From NCBI RefSeq assembly GCF_000332095.2, contig NZ_KI913949.1, forward strand, positions 4,153,882 through 4,217,881: a stretch of 64,000 nucleotides of DNA, read 5' to 3'. The notes beneath the pieces were generated by a model that was not told the DNA's origin, did no database searches, and was given only the letters and a program-made list of their open reading frames with translations. A program made the translations under genes and the position numbers. Source of the DNA: Leptolyngbya sp. PCC 6406. GTDB lineage: Bacteria; Cyanobacteriota; Cyanobacteriia; Phormidesmidales; Phormidesmidaceae. This document shows positions 43,568 through 53,301 of this stretch, one piece after another. How positions within the stretch are numbered: position 1 is the first letter of the stretch; the number at the start of each line of letters is the position of its first letter.

Positions 43568-44950
43568 ATGTTGAGCGCCGTTTGGCAGCATGTGATCCTA
43601 AATCGCTTTGCCCTGCACCAGTGGCGGCAGGTGAGCGTTATTCATCAACTGCTGGGGTTTTTGCGCCAGTGGCGACAGGGCAGTTGGCTGCTGCAATGGG
43701 CCGATGGTATTGGCCTGGTTTTAGCCGCGATTATCTTTGCCCTTGCGCCCTATGTGTCTACCACCCTGCTGGGGGTGTTGATGCTGGCCTGTGGCGGCTT
43801 TTGGGTACTGCTGACCCTGTCTGATGAGGCGGGGGAGGGGCTCACCCCTATCCATCTGGTGGTGGTGCTGTACTGGGGGGTAATAGCCTTGGCGACAGCG
43901 GTTTCCCCCGTAAAAGCAGCCGCCCTCCAGGGGTTGATCAAGCTGACCTTAAACGTGGTGCTGTTTTTGCTGATGGCGCGGGTGATGCGGCGATCTTCCC
44001 TGCGGACGGCGTTGATCGCGGTGTACCTGTTGACTTCCCTTATCGTGTCAGGGTATGGACTGCGCCAGTGGTTCTTTGGGGCGGAGGCGCTGGCCACTTG
44101 GGTAGACCCCACCTCTAACCTGGCGGGGACGACGCGGGTGTATAGCTATTTGGGCAATCCCAATTTGCTGGCGGGCTATTTGGTGCCCGCCGTCATGCTG
44201 AGCGCGGCGGCCCTGTTTGCATGGCCGAGGTGGACCCCCAAGCTACTGGCGGGGGTGGCGCTGGTGGCTAATAGTGTCTGCCTGGTGCTGACCTTTAGCC
44301 GGGGCGGTTGGCTGGCCTTTGTGGCGGGCGGCGGCGTGATGACGATGTTGCTGGTGCAGTTTTGGGCGATTCGCTTCAATGCCTTTTGGCGACGCTGGGC
44401 ACTCCCAACTCTGGTGGGGGCCTCGATGGTGGTGTTGGTGATGGCGGTGATGGCGGTGGCTCCCCTGCGCGATCGCGTTATGAGCATTTTTGTCGGACGG
44501 GAAGACAGCAGCAATAACTTCCGCCTTAATGTCTGGGCGGCAGTGATGGACATGATCCGCGATCGCCCGCTGCTAGGCATCGGCCCCGGCAATGATGCCT
44601 TTAATGCCATCTATCCTTTCTATCAGCGGCCCCGTTACACTGCCCTCAGTGCCTATTCCATTTTCCTGGAAATTGCGGTAGAGGCGGGAATCCTGGGACT
44701 AGCGGCCTTCCTCTGGCTCATGACGGTCACCCTGGGTCAGGGCTGGCGAGCTTGGCTACGGCTGCGGGAAACCCAGGCCCGCGAAGCCTACTGGCTAATG
44801 GCCGCGATCGCAACCCAGGCGGGCATGTTGATTCAAGGCTTAGTAGACACGATTTGGTATCGGCCCCAGGTCAGTACCCTATGGTGGCTGATGCTGGCTA
44901 TCGTCGCCAGTTATTACGTGGTCAAACCTCGCCCATTAACCTGGGAGTAA
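43568..44950 (+). CDS. ictB: IctB family membrane protein (O-antigen ligase-like)
   Basis: A 460-residue polytopic membrane protein with about 10-12 hydrophobic segments. It matches cyanobacterial IctB, first proposed to take part in bicarbonate accumulation and related to the O-antigen ligase/Wzy superfamily; the transport role is disputed. Diagnostic segments are RVYSYLGNPNLLAGYLVPA, TFSRGGWLAFV, SIFVGREDSSNNFRLNVW and IGPGNDAFNAIYP. Start MLSAVWQHVILNRF and the length are typical. It follows petG. Confidence 0.92.
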   Translation: MLSAVWQHVILNRFALHQWRQVSVIHQLLGFLRQWRQGSWLLQWADGIGLVLAAIIFALAPYVSTTLLGVLMLACGGFWVLLTLSDEAGEGLTPIHLVVVLYWGVIALATAVSPVKAAALQGLIKLTLNVVLFLLMARVMRRSSLRTALIAVYLLTSLIVSGYGLRQWFFGAEALATWVDPTSNLAGTTRVYSYLGNPNLLAGYLVPAVMLSAAALFAWPRWTPKLLAGVALVANSVCLVLTFSRGGWLAFVAGGGVMTMLLVQFWAIRFNAFWRRWALPTLVGASMVVLVMAVMAVAPLRDRVMSIFVGREDSSNNFRLNVWAAVMDMIRDRPLLGIGPGNDAFNAIYPFYQRPRYTALSAYSIFLEIAVEAGILGLAAFLWLMTVTLGQGWRAWLRLRETQAREAYWLMAAIATQAGMLIQGLVDTIWYRPQVSTLWWLMLAIVASYYVVKPRPLTWE

Positions 44951-45325
44951 CAACCTAAGAGGATTCAGGAGAAGATTCAGAGAGAATTCAGGGCAAGATG
45001 CGGTAATTCCGTAGAAACTCCGCCACTGTTTGAACCGTCTGGATAAAGGACTCGGGCAGCGGACTGGGGGTGTCATAGAACTTCGCGATCGCAAAGTGGG
45101 CATTCTAGGCAAAACCCTTGAATTGCAGAGGCTATTTACCCTAGCCTGCTCCATAATTGGCATCTGGGGAACAGCCTCCGCAATTCCCATGGCAATACCG
45201 TGGCTAGCCGATGTGCTCAGACTGCCACAAGCCCTGTTCCTGGATTCGGTGCCTACCGTTAGAGTTGAGATACGTTCGAGGTGAGGTCTAGGCCCCGGTG
45301 GGTCTTGTTCCTGTAGATAGCCTTG
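44951..45325. other. Intergenic region ictB / HetZ-related
   Basis: About 375 bp. On the minus strand 44988-45104 is open and reads NAHFAIAKFYDTPSPLPESF then IQTVQTVAEFLRNYRILP, which looks protein-like and may be the 3' end of a lost gene, but it has no start codon and no homologue that I recognise. No other feature is visible. Confidence 0.35.
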
Positions 45326-46693
45326 ATGGCTCCCAAGTTCTGTGCATCACCCAAGCCCATGAAGCTCCGATTCCTGCCTGCTACAGCAACGAACCCATCC
45401 CCTGCCTGGGAGCCCACCACACCCCTATCTGCGGCCACTGGGGGGGCAGGCACCCGTGGCCCCAAGGATCCCCATTTAACCGTTGCTCCCCAGGGAGCCG
45501 AGACCAACGGAGCCACGGAGGGAGAGGTACCAGAACCACCAGAGCCCCCGGAGGCGTTAGTGAAATGGATGACAGCGGAACTGCGTGAAGGATTACCGCC
45601 GCAGGCTACTAGTGCGGAAGCAGTGGCCCTCCGCTTTGCCCGAGAGGTAGATCGCATCTGCCGCATGAGCAATCGGATCCAAGCCACAGGAGATGTGGGA
45701 AAGTGGCAACAGTCCCTGGCCCACCATCGCCTTAACAAATGCTTACACTATTTCAATTTGGGATCGCGGCGGGGTCGTGTGGACCTCCACAGCACCCTTA
45801 GTGCCATTGCCTATCGCTATATTGCTCCTCGTCAGGCCCAACTGGGTTTTGAGGGGCGGACCACGCTATTAGAGGACTTTCTCCAGGGTTTCTATATCGA
45901 AGTCCTAAAGGCATTTCGGCGAGAGAATGCAGTGCCGCCAGACTACACCCCCCGTACCCGTCTGGAACTGGCGGAGTATATGACCTTCTCGGAGCAGTAC
46001 GCCAAGCGGCGGATCACGATTCCAGGAGCGGTAAACCAGCAAATAATCGTCCTACGGGCGCAGACCTTTGCCCGCCGCCAGCCCGCTGAAACCTGTGTGG
46101 ATATGGACATGGCTATGGAGGCCCCGAAGGGGGACGATGGCGATGCCCATGGTCGTTCGGCGGCGCTTCAGCAGGTGCGGGAGCAAATGGTGACGGAGGC
46201 GGTGGACCCGGCGGATCAAGTGCTGCGAGATCGCGTCATTCAGGAACTAATGACCTACCTAGAGGGGCAGGAGCAGCAGGACTGTATTGACTATTTTGTA
46301 CTGCGTCTTCAGGACTTACCTGCCTCGGAAATTGACGAGATTTTGGGGCTGACGGCGCGACAGCGGGACTATTTGCAGCAACGCTTTAAGTACCATGTGG
46401 AAAAGTTTGCCCAGGTTCACAACTGGGAGCTAGTACACCAGTGGTTGGGTATTGATCTGGAACGCAATCTAGGACTCTCCTCCCAGCAGTGGGAGGACTT
46501 CCTCACCACGCTGTCACCGCTTCAGCAGAATCTATTGCAACTCAAGCGCGATCGCCTGTCATCGGGAAACAGTACCCTCGACCCCGGCGACCTGTCGGAA
46601 CTGCTGGGTTGTACCCCCAAGCGGGTGCAGCGCACCTGGGGCCAGATTCTCAGTCAGGCTTGGAAATATCGGAATCAACTCAACAAAACCTAG
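45326..46693 (+). CDS. HetZ-related protein
   Basis: A 455-residue cytoplasmic protein of the HetZ-related group. The N-terminal 75 residues are low complexity, rich in Pro, Ala and Glu. The conserved body starts near ALRFAREVDRICRMSNRIQA and includes GRVDLHSTLSAIAYRYIAP, LLEDFLQGFYIEVLKAFRRE, RLELAEYMTFSEQYAKRRI and LGLTARQRDYLQQRFKYHVE, the last resembling a sigma-4-like helix-turn-helix. HetZ itself controls heterocyst differentiation, but related proteins occur in non-heterocystous species too. The start could be an ATG further in, because the N-terminus is not conserved-looking. Confidence 0.8.
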   Translation: MAPKFCASPKPMKLRFLPATATNPSPAWEPTTPLSAATGGAGTRGPKDPHLTVAPQGAETNGATEGEVPEPPEPPEALVKWMTAELREGLPPQATSAEAVALRFAREVDRICRMSNRIQATGDVGKWQQSLAHHRLNKCLHYFNLGSRRGRVDLHSTLSAIAYRYIAPRQAQLGFEGRTTLLEDFLQGFYIEVLKAFRRENAVPPDYTPRTRLELAEYMTFSEQYAKRRITIPGAVNQQIIVLRAQTFARRQPAETCVDMDMAMEAPKGDDGDAHGRSAALQQVREQMVTEAVDPADQVLRDRVIQELMTYLEGQEQQDCIDYFVLRLQDLPASEIDEILGLTARQRDYLQQRFKYHVEKFAQVHNWELVHQWLGIDLERNLGLSSQQWEDFLTTLSPLQQNLLQLKRDRLSSGNSTLDPGDLSELLGCTPKRVQRTWGQILSQAWKYRNQLNKT

Positions 46694-46828
46694 ATCGCCA
46701 ACCTACGGCGATGGGCGATCGCACTGGCACCGTGTTGATGGGCAACTACCCCATGCCCAGGGTCAACCGGGTAATGCCATCCCGTACGGGTCTGAGGCGA
46801 ATGCGGCAGATGCCGTTGTGCCGATGGC

Positions 46829-47365
46829 CTAATTCTCAGAGCGGCTATTGCTGAAATAAAAACCCAGAGCTGTACCTAGGGTACTAAAACCCGCCGTTAT
46901 AATTAGATTCATTAACGCCATAGAAGCTTGATCTTGTTCTTTCTTGATCTCGGCCAACTTCTCAATCTTGAGATCACCTGCTTGGCGCAGAAGGAGGTAG
47001 GTTCCCACTTGATTGGCTGCATTTAAGGTTAGCAGGAAGAATAGAATTCCACCTAATCCCGCAGCAATGCCCATGGCTAACATGGAGCGCGTATTCTCTT
47101 GACGCTCAGTGAAAGTGAGGGAATCTTTTGATTCGGATTCTTCCGCTTCAGATTTGGTTACACCCTTTTTGTCAGCTTCGCCACCTCCGCTCAGCGTCTG
47201 CCGATCTCCACTTACATTATCCGCACTTAAATTATCTACTACATCATCTAAGTCATCATTTCCACTTGCCACGCCTTGTTTATTAGGCTCTTGAGAAGGC
47301 TGCTGCTCCTCCGGATTGGGATCTTGATCCCCTGGATTGGGGGTTTGATTAGGATCTGTTGCCAT
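46829..47365 (-). CDS. Hypothetical protein: acidic N-terminus, two TM segments
   Basis: A 178-residue protein. The first 85 residues are disordered, rich in Pro, Asp, Glu and Gln. Two hydrophobic segments follow at about 95-115 (SMLAMGIAAGLGGILFFLL) and 150-170 (LMNLIITAGFSTLGTALGFY), separated by a charged helix (LKIEKLAEIKKEQDQASM). I recognise no family. Its start codon lies 5 bp after the stop codon of the upstream gene, so the two are almost certainly translated from one mRNA and may act together. Confidence 0.7.
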   Translation of the reverse strand: MATDPNQTPNPGDQDPNPEEQQPSQEPNKQGVASGNDDLDDVVDNLSADNVSGDRQTLSGGGEADKKGVTKSEAEESESKDSLTFTERQENTRSMLAMGIAAGLGGILFFLLTLNAANQVGTYLLLRQAGDLKIEKLAEIKKEQDQASMALMNLIITAGFSTLGTALGFYFSNSRSEN

Positions 47366-47370
47366 TGACC

Positions 47371-47676
47371 TCAGGATCGAAAAGTTGGTCGGGCGAAAAT
47401 TCTAGGATCTTTCAATGTGACTTGATAGCGCTTCTTTCCCTTCTCCAGCAGTACCGTTGCACCTTCATTTTTCTCGCTATAGATATCTGATGTCACAAAG
47501 ACTGCGTAACGTAGGGCAGTCGTAGGCTCAACATTAAGAATTTTTGCTAGCTGCCCCAGCTTCAGCAAAATATCCTTGGGCACAGCCACGGTCATTTCTT
47601 CCTTCTGATCTACAGGCTCTTGTGAAACGGATGGAGCCGGGTCGGAAGGCTGATCGGACTGGGATGGGTTGGACAT
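47371..47676 (-). CDS. Hypothetical protein with ribbon-helix-helix-like region
   Basis: A 101-residue protein from MSNPSQSDQPS; starts at 47688 or 47736 are also possible. After a polar N-terminus, residues about 30-95 (MTVAVPKDILLKLGQLAKIL, NVEPTTALRYAVFVTSDIYS, KGKKRYQVTLKDP) resemble small cyanobacterial domains of ribbon-helix-helix type often found next to, or fused to, signalling proteins. This similarity is weak. It is the first gene of a pair with the two-TM protein at 46829-47365. Confidence 0.6.
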   Translation of the reverse strand: MSNPSQSDQPSDPAPSVSQEPVDQKEEMTVAVPKDILLKLGQLAKILNVEPTTALRYAVFVTSDIYSEKNEGATVLLEKGKKRYQVTLKDPRIFARPTFRS

Positions 47677-47950
47677 TGGGGTGACCATTGTTACAATTGC
47701 CTCTCCGTAAGCATAGGATACCCAATTGTCTGTCAAGGGTATGGGCGCTTATGCGGTGCTGTAGCAAGCTGGAAAGACTACTCTCTTTTTCTGCCCTTGG
47801 GCAATAAATTCCGTGCTTTTCCGTTTGATGTTGCACGATTCTAGCTTACTAGGAAAAGAGTAGCACCCTTGCCAGCCCTTGAGAACAGTGGGTTGTAGGG
47901 GAGGAAGGGGCAAATGTCGCGATCGCTACTATGAAGTGGAGTCGGCAATC

Positions 47951-47996
47951 GCGATCCTGAACCCTAGTAGCGGGTTTCCCCAGGGTTCAGGATCGC
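47951..47996. repeat. Inverted repeat, 15-bp perfect arms
   Basis: GCGATCCTGAACCCT and its exact complement, separated by 16 bases. It is noncoding and lies upstream of the two-gene operon that reads leftward. Confidence 0.75.
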
Positions 47997-48151
47997 AGTC
48001 TAAAGCAGGGCTAGAGTTGCATCGCTATCGGGTGCAGTCCCATTCTCGTCAGTGGGGAGTGCGTGGAGGGCGATCGCAGACAGGGGAGGAGACGGACGAT
48101 CGCGGCACGGATTAGCTTCAGCTTGAGCCATTAACCAAGCAACGACAATAT

Positions 48152-48182
48152 CCAAGCCCTGTTCCAGTGGAACAGGGCTTGG
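48152..48182. repeat. Near-perfect palindrome, 15-bp arms
   Basis: CCAAGCCCTGTTCCA and its exact complement around a single G. It lies inside a doubtful minus-strand frame (48000-48290). Confidence 0.75.
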
Positions 48183-48298
48183 CTGATTGTGGTGAGGCGG
48201 TGTAGGCATGATCGTGCCCTCGTAGTTGAAATATTCCGCCAACATCAAGGAGCCAAGGCAAAAGAGCCAAGACAAAAAGTTTAGATGCACCCGACGGA

Positions 48299-48555
48299 TC
48301 AGGGCTCACAAACAAAAACGCTGCTCCCTTTGGCTACCTTCAAGCGATTACCTGATCGATCCACAACAATTACCTGTTCTCCGCTGTCAAAGACCGTTCC
48401 TGGTAATAGACTCTCGCACTTCCATAGAACGCCATCCCATTGGCTCCACCACAGGGTGTCGCTAATTGGCTCCAGGATAGTCGCATAGTCAGAAGGTTCG
48501 ATTCCACGCTTTTTGGCTTTTCCTTGCCGAGCAAGTGTTCAATTGGCATCACCAT
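48299..48555 (-). pseudogene. Frameshifted small gene, possibly NfeD-like
   Basis: From the ATG at 48555, behind a CAGGAG ribosome-binding sequence, the frame reads MVMPIEHLLGKEKPK. At a run of five T (48510-48514, AAAAA in the mRNA) a single missing base shifts the frame, after which RGIEPSDYATILEPISDTLW and VLWKCESLLPGTVFDSGEQV then IVVDRSGNRLKVAKGSSVF run to a TGA. The total of 257 bp is one base short of 86 codons. The C-terminal part has the look of an OB-fold such as the NfeD C-terminal domain. This may be a decayed gene or a sequence error. Confidence 0.5.
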
Positions 48556-48659
48556 CGCTCCTGTAAATCAAGAACTTAGCTTCATTCTTACACCCTGTAC
48601 TACACCTCACATCACCCCCAGCATAGCGAGTGAAATCAACTGTGACCTTTGAAAACAAG

Positions 48660-49402
48660 CAAAGAATACTAGTTGCACATAAATTTATTATATTTCCAGA
48701 TGATTCTTTTTATTTCCATTCAAAGAAGCTGTAAGATCTCATTATCAGCGGAAAAATTCTTGTGATGAGTGCTCAATGACTGACCATCTCATTCAAAATA
48801 ATCACGAGTTTTTTGACATAAAAAATCACGACATCGTCCTAGAGCCATTGAAGTATGGAGCTAGTGCAAGTAACTCCACATATAAGACTTCCATTGCAGG
48901 AAAAAGTTCATTAAGTAGGCAAATGCAATTAAGGTGAGCCTTGGAATATGGCTGGGCGTTAGCGCAACTTGAGTTTTGCTCATCATCGTAGACCCTCATG
49001 GCTCAAGGCTTTGATGCGTTACGCTAGCGCTTTAGCGCAGCCATGCCGCAGGCTATACGCATCCTACAAACACTAGATCTATCCACTTGCTGGAAGCGCA
49101 AGTAGCCATTGACATCACTGAAAAGATAAAGCTAGCTTAAGGCAGCAGTCAAAAATCCAATGCATCACCAATGGACTTAAAGGGATTGGTTCAAAGGCTT
49201 TCGTAAGAAAGTGAAACAATGAGAATTTATCGGAACTTCATAGAAACATTTGGAACCCTGCACAATTAGCCCTGAGGCCAGCAAGAGCCAAAGTTATAAT
49301 GGTGTAGGGCCAAAAATCGGGCGTTTTTGTGATCTGATATACAATTTTGACTTTTGTCCTAAGAGCGATTCGTAACCACTCAAAACGTGAATAGGTGAAA
49401 CC
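48660..49402. other. Low-GC intergenic region
   Basis: About 740 bp with more A/T than the rest of the window and no convincing gene. Near 49010-49075 is a motif GATGCGTTACGCTAGCGC ... ATACGCATCCTAC able to pair, a common cyanobacterial type of repeat. The 49237-49402 part may hold the promoter of the NACHT gene. Confidence 0.4.
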
Positions 49403-50487
49403 ATGGCCAGATCCTCTATTGAGGTAGAATTGCGAATCTATCAACAACTATGTGATGTCTACAATAGAAAATTTGGGGAATCACCCAAGAACTTGGTGCA
49501 GACATTAAATCAACGGTTTGCCGATGAGCGCAAGGCTGCTTCAGCCAAAAATCCCCACGCCAAGAAGGACCTGGTCTCGGAGCGGACGATCCAGAACTTC
49601 TTTAAGGATGCTGATGGCAGAAAGCTGAGCCTAGTGAACTTGAACTACCTCTGCCAAGTGATGCTGGGGGGAAGTTATCGCGATGTCCTAGAGGGCAACA
49701 CTGAAACCCCTACCCATAAGACTGTTGCTGATGCGACTGTGCACAATGGGTACTCCTCTCAAAAGGGCTTAAGTCTTGATGCTGCTATTCAACTGCAAGA
49801 AGTCGGTGGCCAGATGGAAACCCCGCCTCTAGAAACTTGGCTGGATGCTTATCAAGAACAGGTGAGGCAGTACCATAGCTCTGTACGTATTCCTGCGATG
49901 CGTCAAGCTAGATCCCTGGAGAGTGTCTATGTGGATGCAGGCTTGTCTAAGGATCTCAAGATCCGTAAGAAAAAGGATTTTCTACAACTGTTGCAGGAGC
50001 TAGAAGGTAATAAACAAGAAGTTTCTAAAGTATTAACTGTTCCAGAAATCTTGCGAGCCCATCGACGCACGATGATCTGGGGAGCGGCTGGGGCTGGCAA
50101 AACCACCCTGCTGAAAAATATCGTTTGCCATCCCCACGTTATTGGAGAAATCATTCCCGTTTTTATTGTTCTGGCTGATTATGCCAGGGCGTTAGAGACA
50201 AATGGCCTGAGCTTAGTCGCAGCAGTTCACAAGGAATTCCGGCAAAGCTTTTCGCGAATTTCTGGTAATTGTCCTAGACTTACGGATCAAGGTATTGACA
50301 CTTATCTGAAACGGGGTGATTTCTTTGTTGTGTTAGATGGATTAGATGAAGTACCAACCAAAGCTTTGTCCAAAGTACAAGATCAAGTGGCAAACCTAGT
50401 CAAGCAACATCCAGGCAATCACTATGTATTAGCTTGTCGGTTCGGTACGACGGACTATGTGCCCCAGGATTTTATTGAAGTAGAAGT
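49403..50487 (+). pseudogene. NACHT NTPase, 5' part (interrupted by an ISL3 element)
   Basis: Codes for the first 361 residues of a NACHT-type STAND NTPase. Residues 1-100 form a helical N-terminal region with TIQNFFKDADGRKLSLVNL, residues 220-360 the NTPase: Walker A GAAGAGKTT (227-235), Walker B FFVVLDGLDEV (307-317), and a sensor ACRFGTTDY. NACHT proteins of bacteria include antiphage sensors. The frame runs 61 bp into the IS and stops there. If the IS and one target duplicate are removed, the frame joins exactly with 51897 onward, giving an 829-residue protein. Confidence 0.9.
50480..50487 (+). repeat. Target site duplication, left copy
   Basis: GTAGAAGT, repeated at 51889-51896 immediately outside the other end of the IS. 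An 8-bp duplication is what ISL3-family elements make. Confidence 0.95.
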
Positions 50488-51888
50488 GGCTCTTCCGGTC
50501 TGGCTATGGTGTTTCAAAAGGAAATACCCACGGCAACAAAGCTCTTAACTTGAAATTGTCAAAATTGCCAAAGCCATAACCTAATCTCTTGATCAACTTA
50601 AGCTTGTTATTTATTCCCTCCACAACCCCATTAGTTATTCTCAGTTCAAAGTATGATGTCACCTCATCAAACCATCGTTTAATCGTGCCACAACTCTGAT
50701 TGAAAAATGTCGATGAATCCGCCATCCAGTCCAGTAACTTTAACGTCCCTTCTGCCCAATTCTCGAAGGATTCAAAGATTTCTCTGAACTCTTCTTTCAA
50801 TCGATGCATCGTTGCTAATTTAGGGGATACTTCGCTCACTTCTATGAGCTTCTTCTTCTGTTTCTCATTCAAATTCCCTTCGTTCTTTAGTAACGCATAC
50901 TTACTGCCATTAAGACCCTCTATGACGCGCTCCCTCTCAGCCTTTTTTGCGATCTTCTTGGCCGCTCTCTTCTCCGCTTTCCGTTCGTTATCTAACTCCT
51001 CATTGACGAGTTTGGTGACATGGAATCTATCCGCGACAATGGTCGCATTCGGCATCATCTCTTTTACCAAACTTTGGTAGGGCTTCCACAGGTCTATGCT
51101 CACCCCTTCAATCCCCTCAAGCACCTCTGGTCCCCATTGGCTAAGGACTTGGCGCAATCCCTCTTGTGTTCGTGAGGGTAGAAGGGTGATCGGCTGGTGC
51201 GTCTCTAGGTTCACTAGCACCCCATAATAGTTACCCTGACCTTTGACGACCGCTATCTCGTCTATCCCGAGATATCTAATCGGTTCTGGGCTCTCGGGTA
51301 AATACGCCTTTCCGGCATCCTTTATCATCGTCTCAATCTGCTCGTCACTCAGCCCTGTCCGAGCCGCCACACTGTGAATGCTACTCCCTAACACTTGGCC
51401 GACAATCTGCTTCGCTAGCCGCTGCGTATACAACCGCCTTTTCTTAACAAAGGCCAGTTCTTCGCTAAACACTTGTCCACATTCCTGGCACCAAAACTGG
51501 CGGCGATTGACTCGCAACACTACGGGCTGTTGATTCCACGGCAAATCCTCAATGTTATACCGATGATTCTCATGCAAATGACGACTTCGCTTCCCACACC
51601 GGGGACACTCTGCATCTCGGCGGGTGGGGCTAATTACAAAAAATAGCCCCACCCCATCTATCATTGTCATATCCTCTACTTTTGTCTCAGGAAGACCCAG
51701 TAGCTCTGTCAATTGCCTCGCGTCAGATTCTGTGATCATGGCGCTCACCCATATATGGCGACTTTCTCTCACCCTTTAATTCTAGCCAATCCCTTGTATA
51801 TCAAACACTTCACGCCTTTCTAGCGTTTATTTCTCTCTCCATTTCCCCTGCTCAGTAGCCCTTTGTCCATAGCCAGACCGGAAGAGCC
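50488..51888 (-). mobile_element. Complete ISL3-family insertion sequence
   Basis: A 1401-bp element with perfect inverted ends of 22 bp starting GGCTCTTCCGGTCTGGCTAT (50488-50509, complement at 51867-51888) and a single transposase gene. It interrupts a NACHT gene. No divergence between its ends and an intact transposase indicate recent insertion. Confidence 0.95.
50504..51739 (-). CDS. ISL3-family transposase
   Basis: DDE transposase of 411 residues from MITESDARQLTELLG (a start at 51772 is possible). The N-terminal zinc-binding domain has AECPRCGKRSRHLHE and FWCQECGQ; a helix-turn-helix follows (SIHSVAARTGLSDEQIE). The catalytic acids are in YLGIDEIAVVKG, GVSIDLWKPY and the late VVEGINNKLKLIKRLGYGF. 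It is full length with no stop or shift. Its last codons extend into the inverted repeat, ending with PFETP. Confidence 0.95.
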   Translation of the reverse strand: MITESDARQLTELLGLPETKVEDMTMIDGVGLFFVISPTRRDAECPRCGKRSRHLHENHRYNIEDLPWNQQPVVLRVNRRQFWCQECGQVFSEELAFVKKRRLYTQRLAKQIVGQVLGSSIHSVAARTGLSDEQIETMIKDAGKAYLPESPEPIRYLGIDEIAVVKGQGNYYGVLVNLETHQPITLLPSRTQEGLRQVLSQWGPEVLEGIEGVSIDLWKPYQSLVKEMMPNATIVADRFHVTKLVNEELDNERKAEKRAAKKIAKKAERERVIEGLNGSKYALLKNEGNLNEKQKKKLIEVSEVSPKLATMHRLKEEFREIFESFENWAEGTLKLLDWMADSSTFFNQSCGTIKRWFDEVTSYFELRITNGVVEGINNKLKLIKRLGYGFGNFDNFKLRALLPWVFPFETP

Positions 51889-53301
51889 GTAGAAGTATCT
51901 CGTTGGACACCGCAAAGAATTGAAGAGTTTGTGCGTAAATGGTTTGAACATGCGGAAAAATCCCATAATGTCGATGACTTTCTCAAGGAAATTAAGGGCA
52001 GCTTAATTGCCTCAGATATTGTCAGGACTCCTCTGTTGTTGACCATGCTCTGTCAGTTATATGAAGATGGTTATGAGCTGCCCAGGGACGAAGTTGAACT
52101 CATGGAGGATGCCGTAGATCTCTACTTGAGAAAGTGGGACTCTTCGCGACGGATTCGACGAAACACTGAACTTGAAGATAAGTTGTCCCGTCAACGCCGC
52201 AAAGAACTGTTTGCAACCATTGCCTACATTGGTATGATGGAAGGCAAACGAGTTTGGCGCAGACAAGATCTAGAAGAATTAATCGAAGCTTCTCTAGAAA
52301 AAATTCAAGGGGTAACCCCTGAAACATTAGAGACAGATGTCTCTAATGTACTCTATCTCCTAGAAACCCACCACGGCCTTCTGGTACGGGCTTCTAAGGA
52401 TACCTATGTATTTTCTCACCGTTCTTTCCAAGAGTATTTTACTGCCATGCAAGTAATGATGGATCTGGGGCATGATACCGAAGCGATCGCTGAATTCATT
52501 GAGCAGCGCTTGACTGACCGTCAATTCAGGGAAGTTTTTTACAACCTTCTGAGTCGGCAAAAAGATGCTGAGCCTTTCTTGACGACCATACGGACAAAAA
52601 TGGATCAACTAATTTCAAGGCATCCGATCTTAAAACAGTGGCTAATATGGTTGGATAAAGTAACTCAAGATGCCAATGTTTCCTCCGCTGCTTGGCGTGT
52701 CAATACTGGCTGTTTCGACTTTGAAACATCCTTATACTTTAAGTCTGATCCTAAAGTAGATCTAACCGTAGCTCAAAGATTGGCTGAAAGGTTGCGAGCG
52801 TTTAACAGAAGAAATCGTCAGTATTTTAGAGAAACAACACCACGTATTCGACTTGTTTCTCGCCTTGCCGCCATCCATAACATTGCATCAGATCGGGCTC
52901 AAGGGAAAAAAGTTGAATTTGAAAAGTTGGGAGAGTTTGTTGCAGTCTACAAGGACTTACCCAACCGACTCAAGGCAGTGTTCACAGAGCTGATTCCCAT
53001 GGCTCAGGAGGCAGAACTGGAACCCCTCGCTAAGCTGATGGAGGATCTGCTACAGGAGTTCCCCGAAGATAATGCGGCCACTGATGATTGGGCTAATTGG
53101 GAACAGCAGTTACAGGACGCAATGCAAGCGCATCTCCAGGTTGGCTATGACCACGCCATGAAACCAGAGGACGAACAGGCGTTGGATGACTACATCTACT
53201 TAGCTAGCCTGATTACCGATGTGGTGCTGGGGGATAGCCAATGTTCCGCCGAGTTCCGCCGGGAGATTGTGGAGAGTCTGTTCTTGCCACCGGCTCAGTA
53301 G
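51889..53301 (+). pseudogene. NACHT NTPase, 3' part
   Basis: Continuation of the gene starting at 49403. In the restored frame the join is EVEVSRWTPQRIEEFVRKWF. It contains the winged-helix and helical region of NACHT proteins (RTPLLLTMLCQLYEDGYELP, DAVDLYLRKWDSSRR, YVFSHRSFQEYFTAMQVM) and a C-terminal helical domain with no recognised repeats. A GTG at 51931 could start translation of a separate 456-residue product, but it would lack the ATPase. Confidence 0.88.

Noticed and set aside
44988-45104. Minus-strand open stretch ending EFLRNYRILP
   Set aside because: No start codon and no family; recorded as a possible gene remnant only.
48000-48290. A 69-96 residue minus-strand frame (MPTPPHHNQPS...)
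   Set aside because: Contains a perfect palindrome and has no recognisable domain; a weak ribosome-binding sequence exists, so a small gene is not fully excluded.
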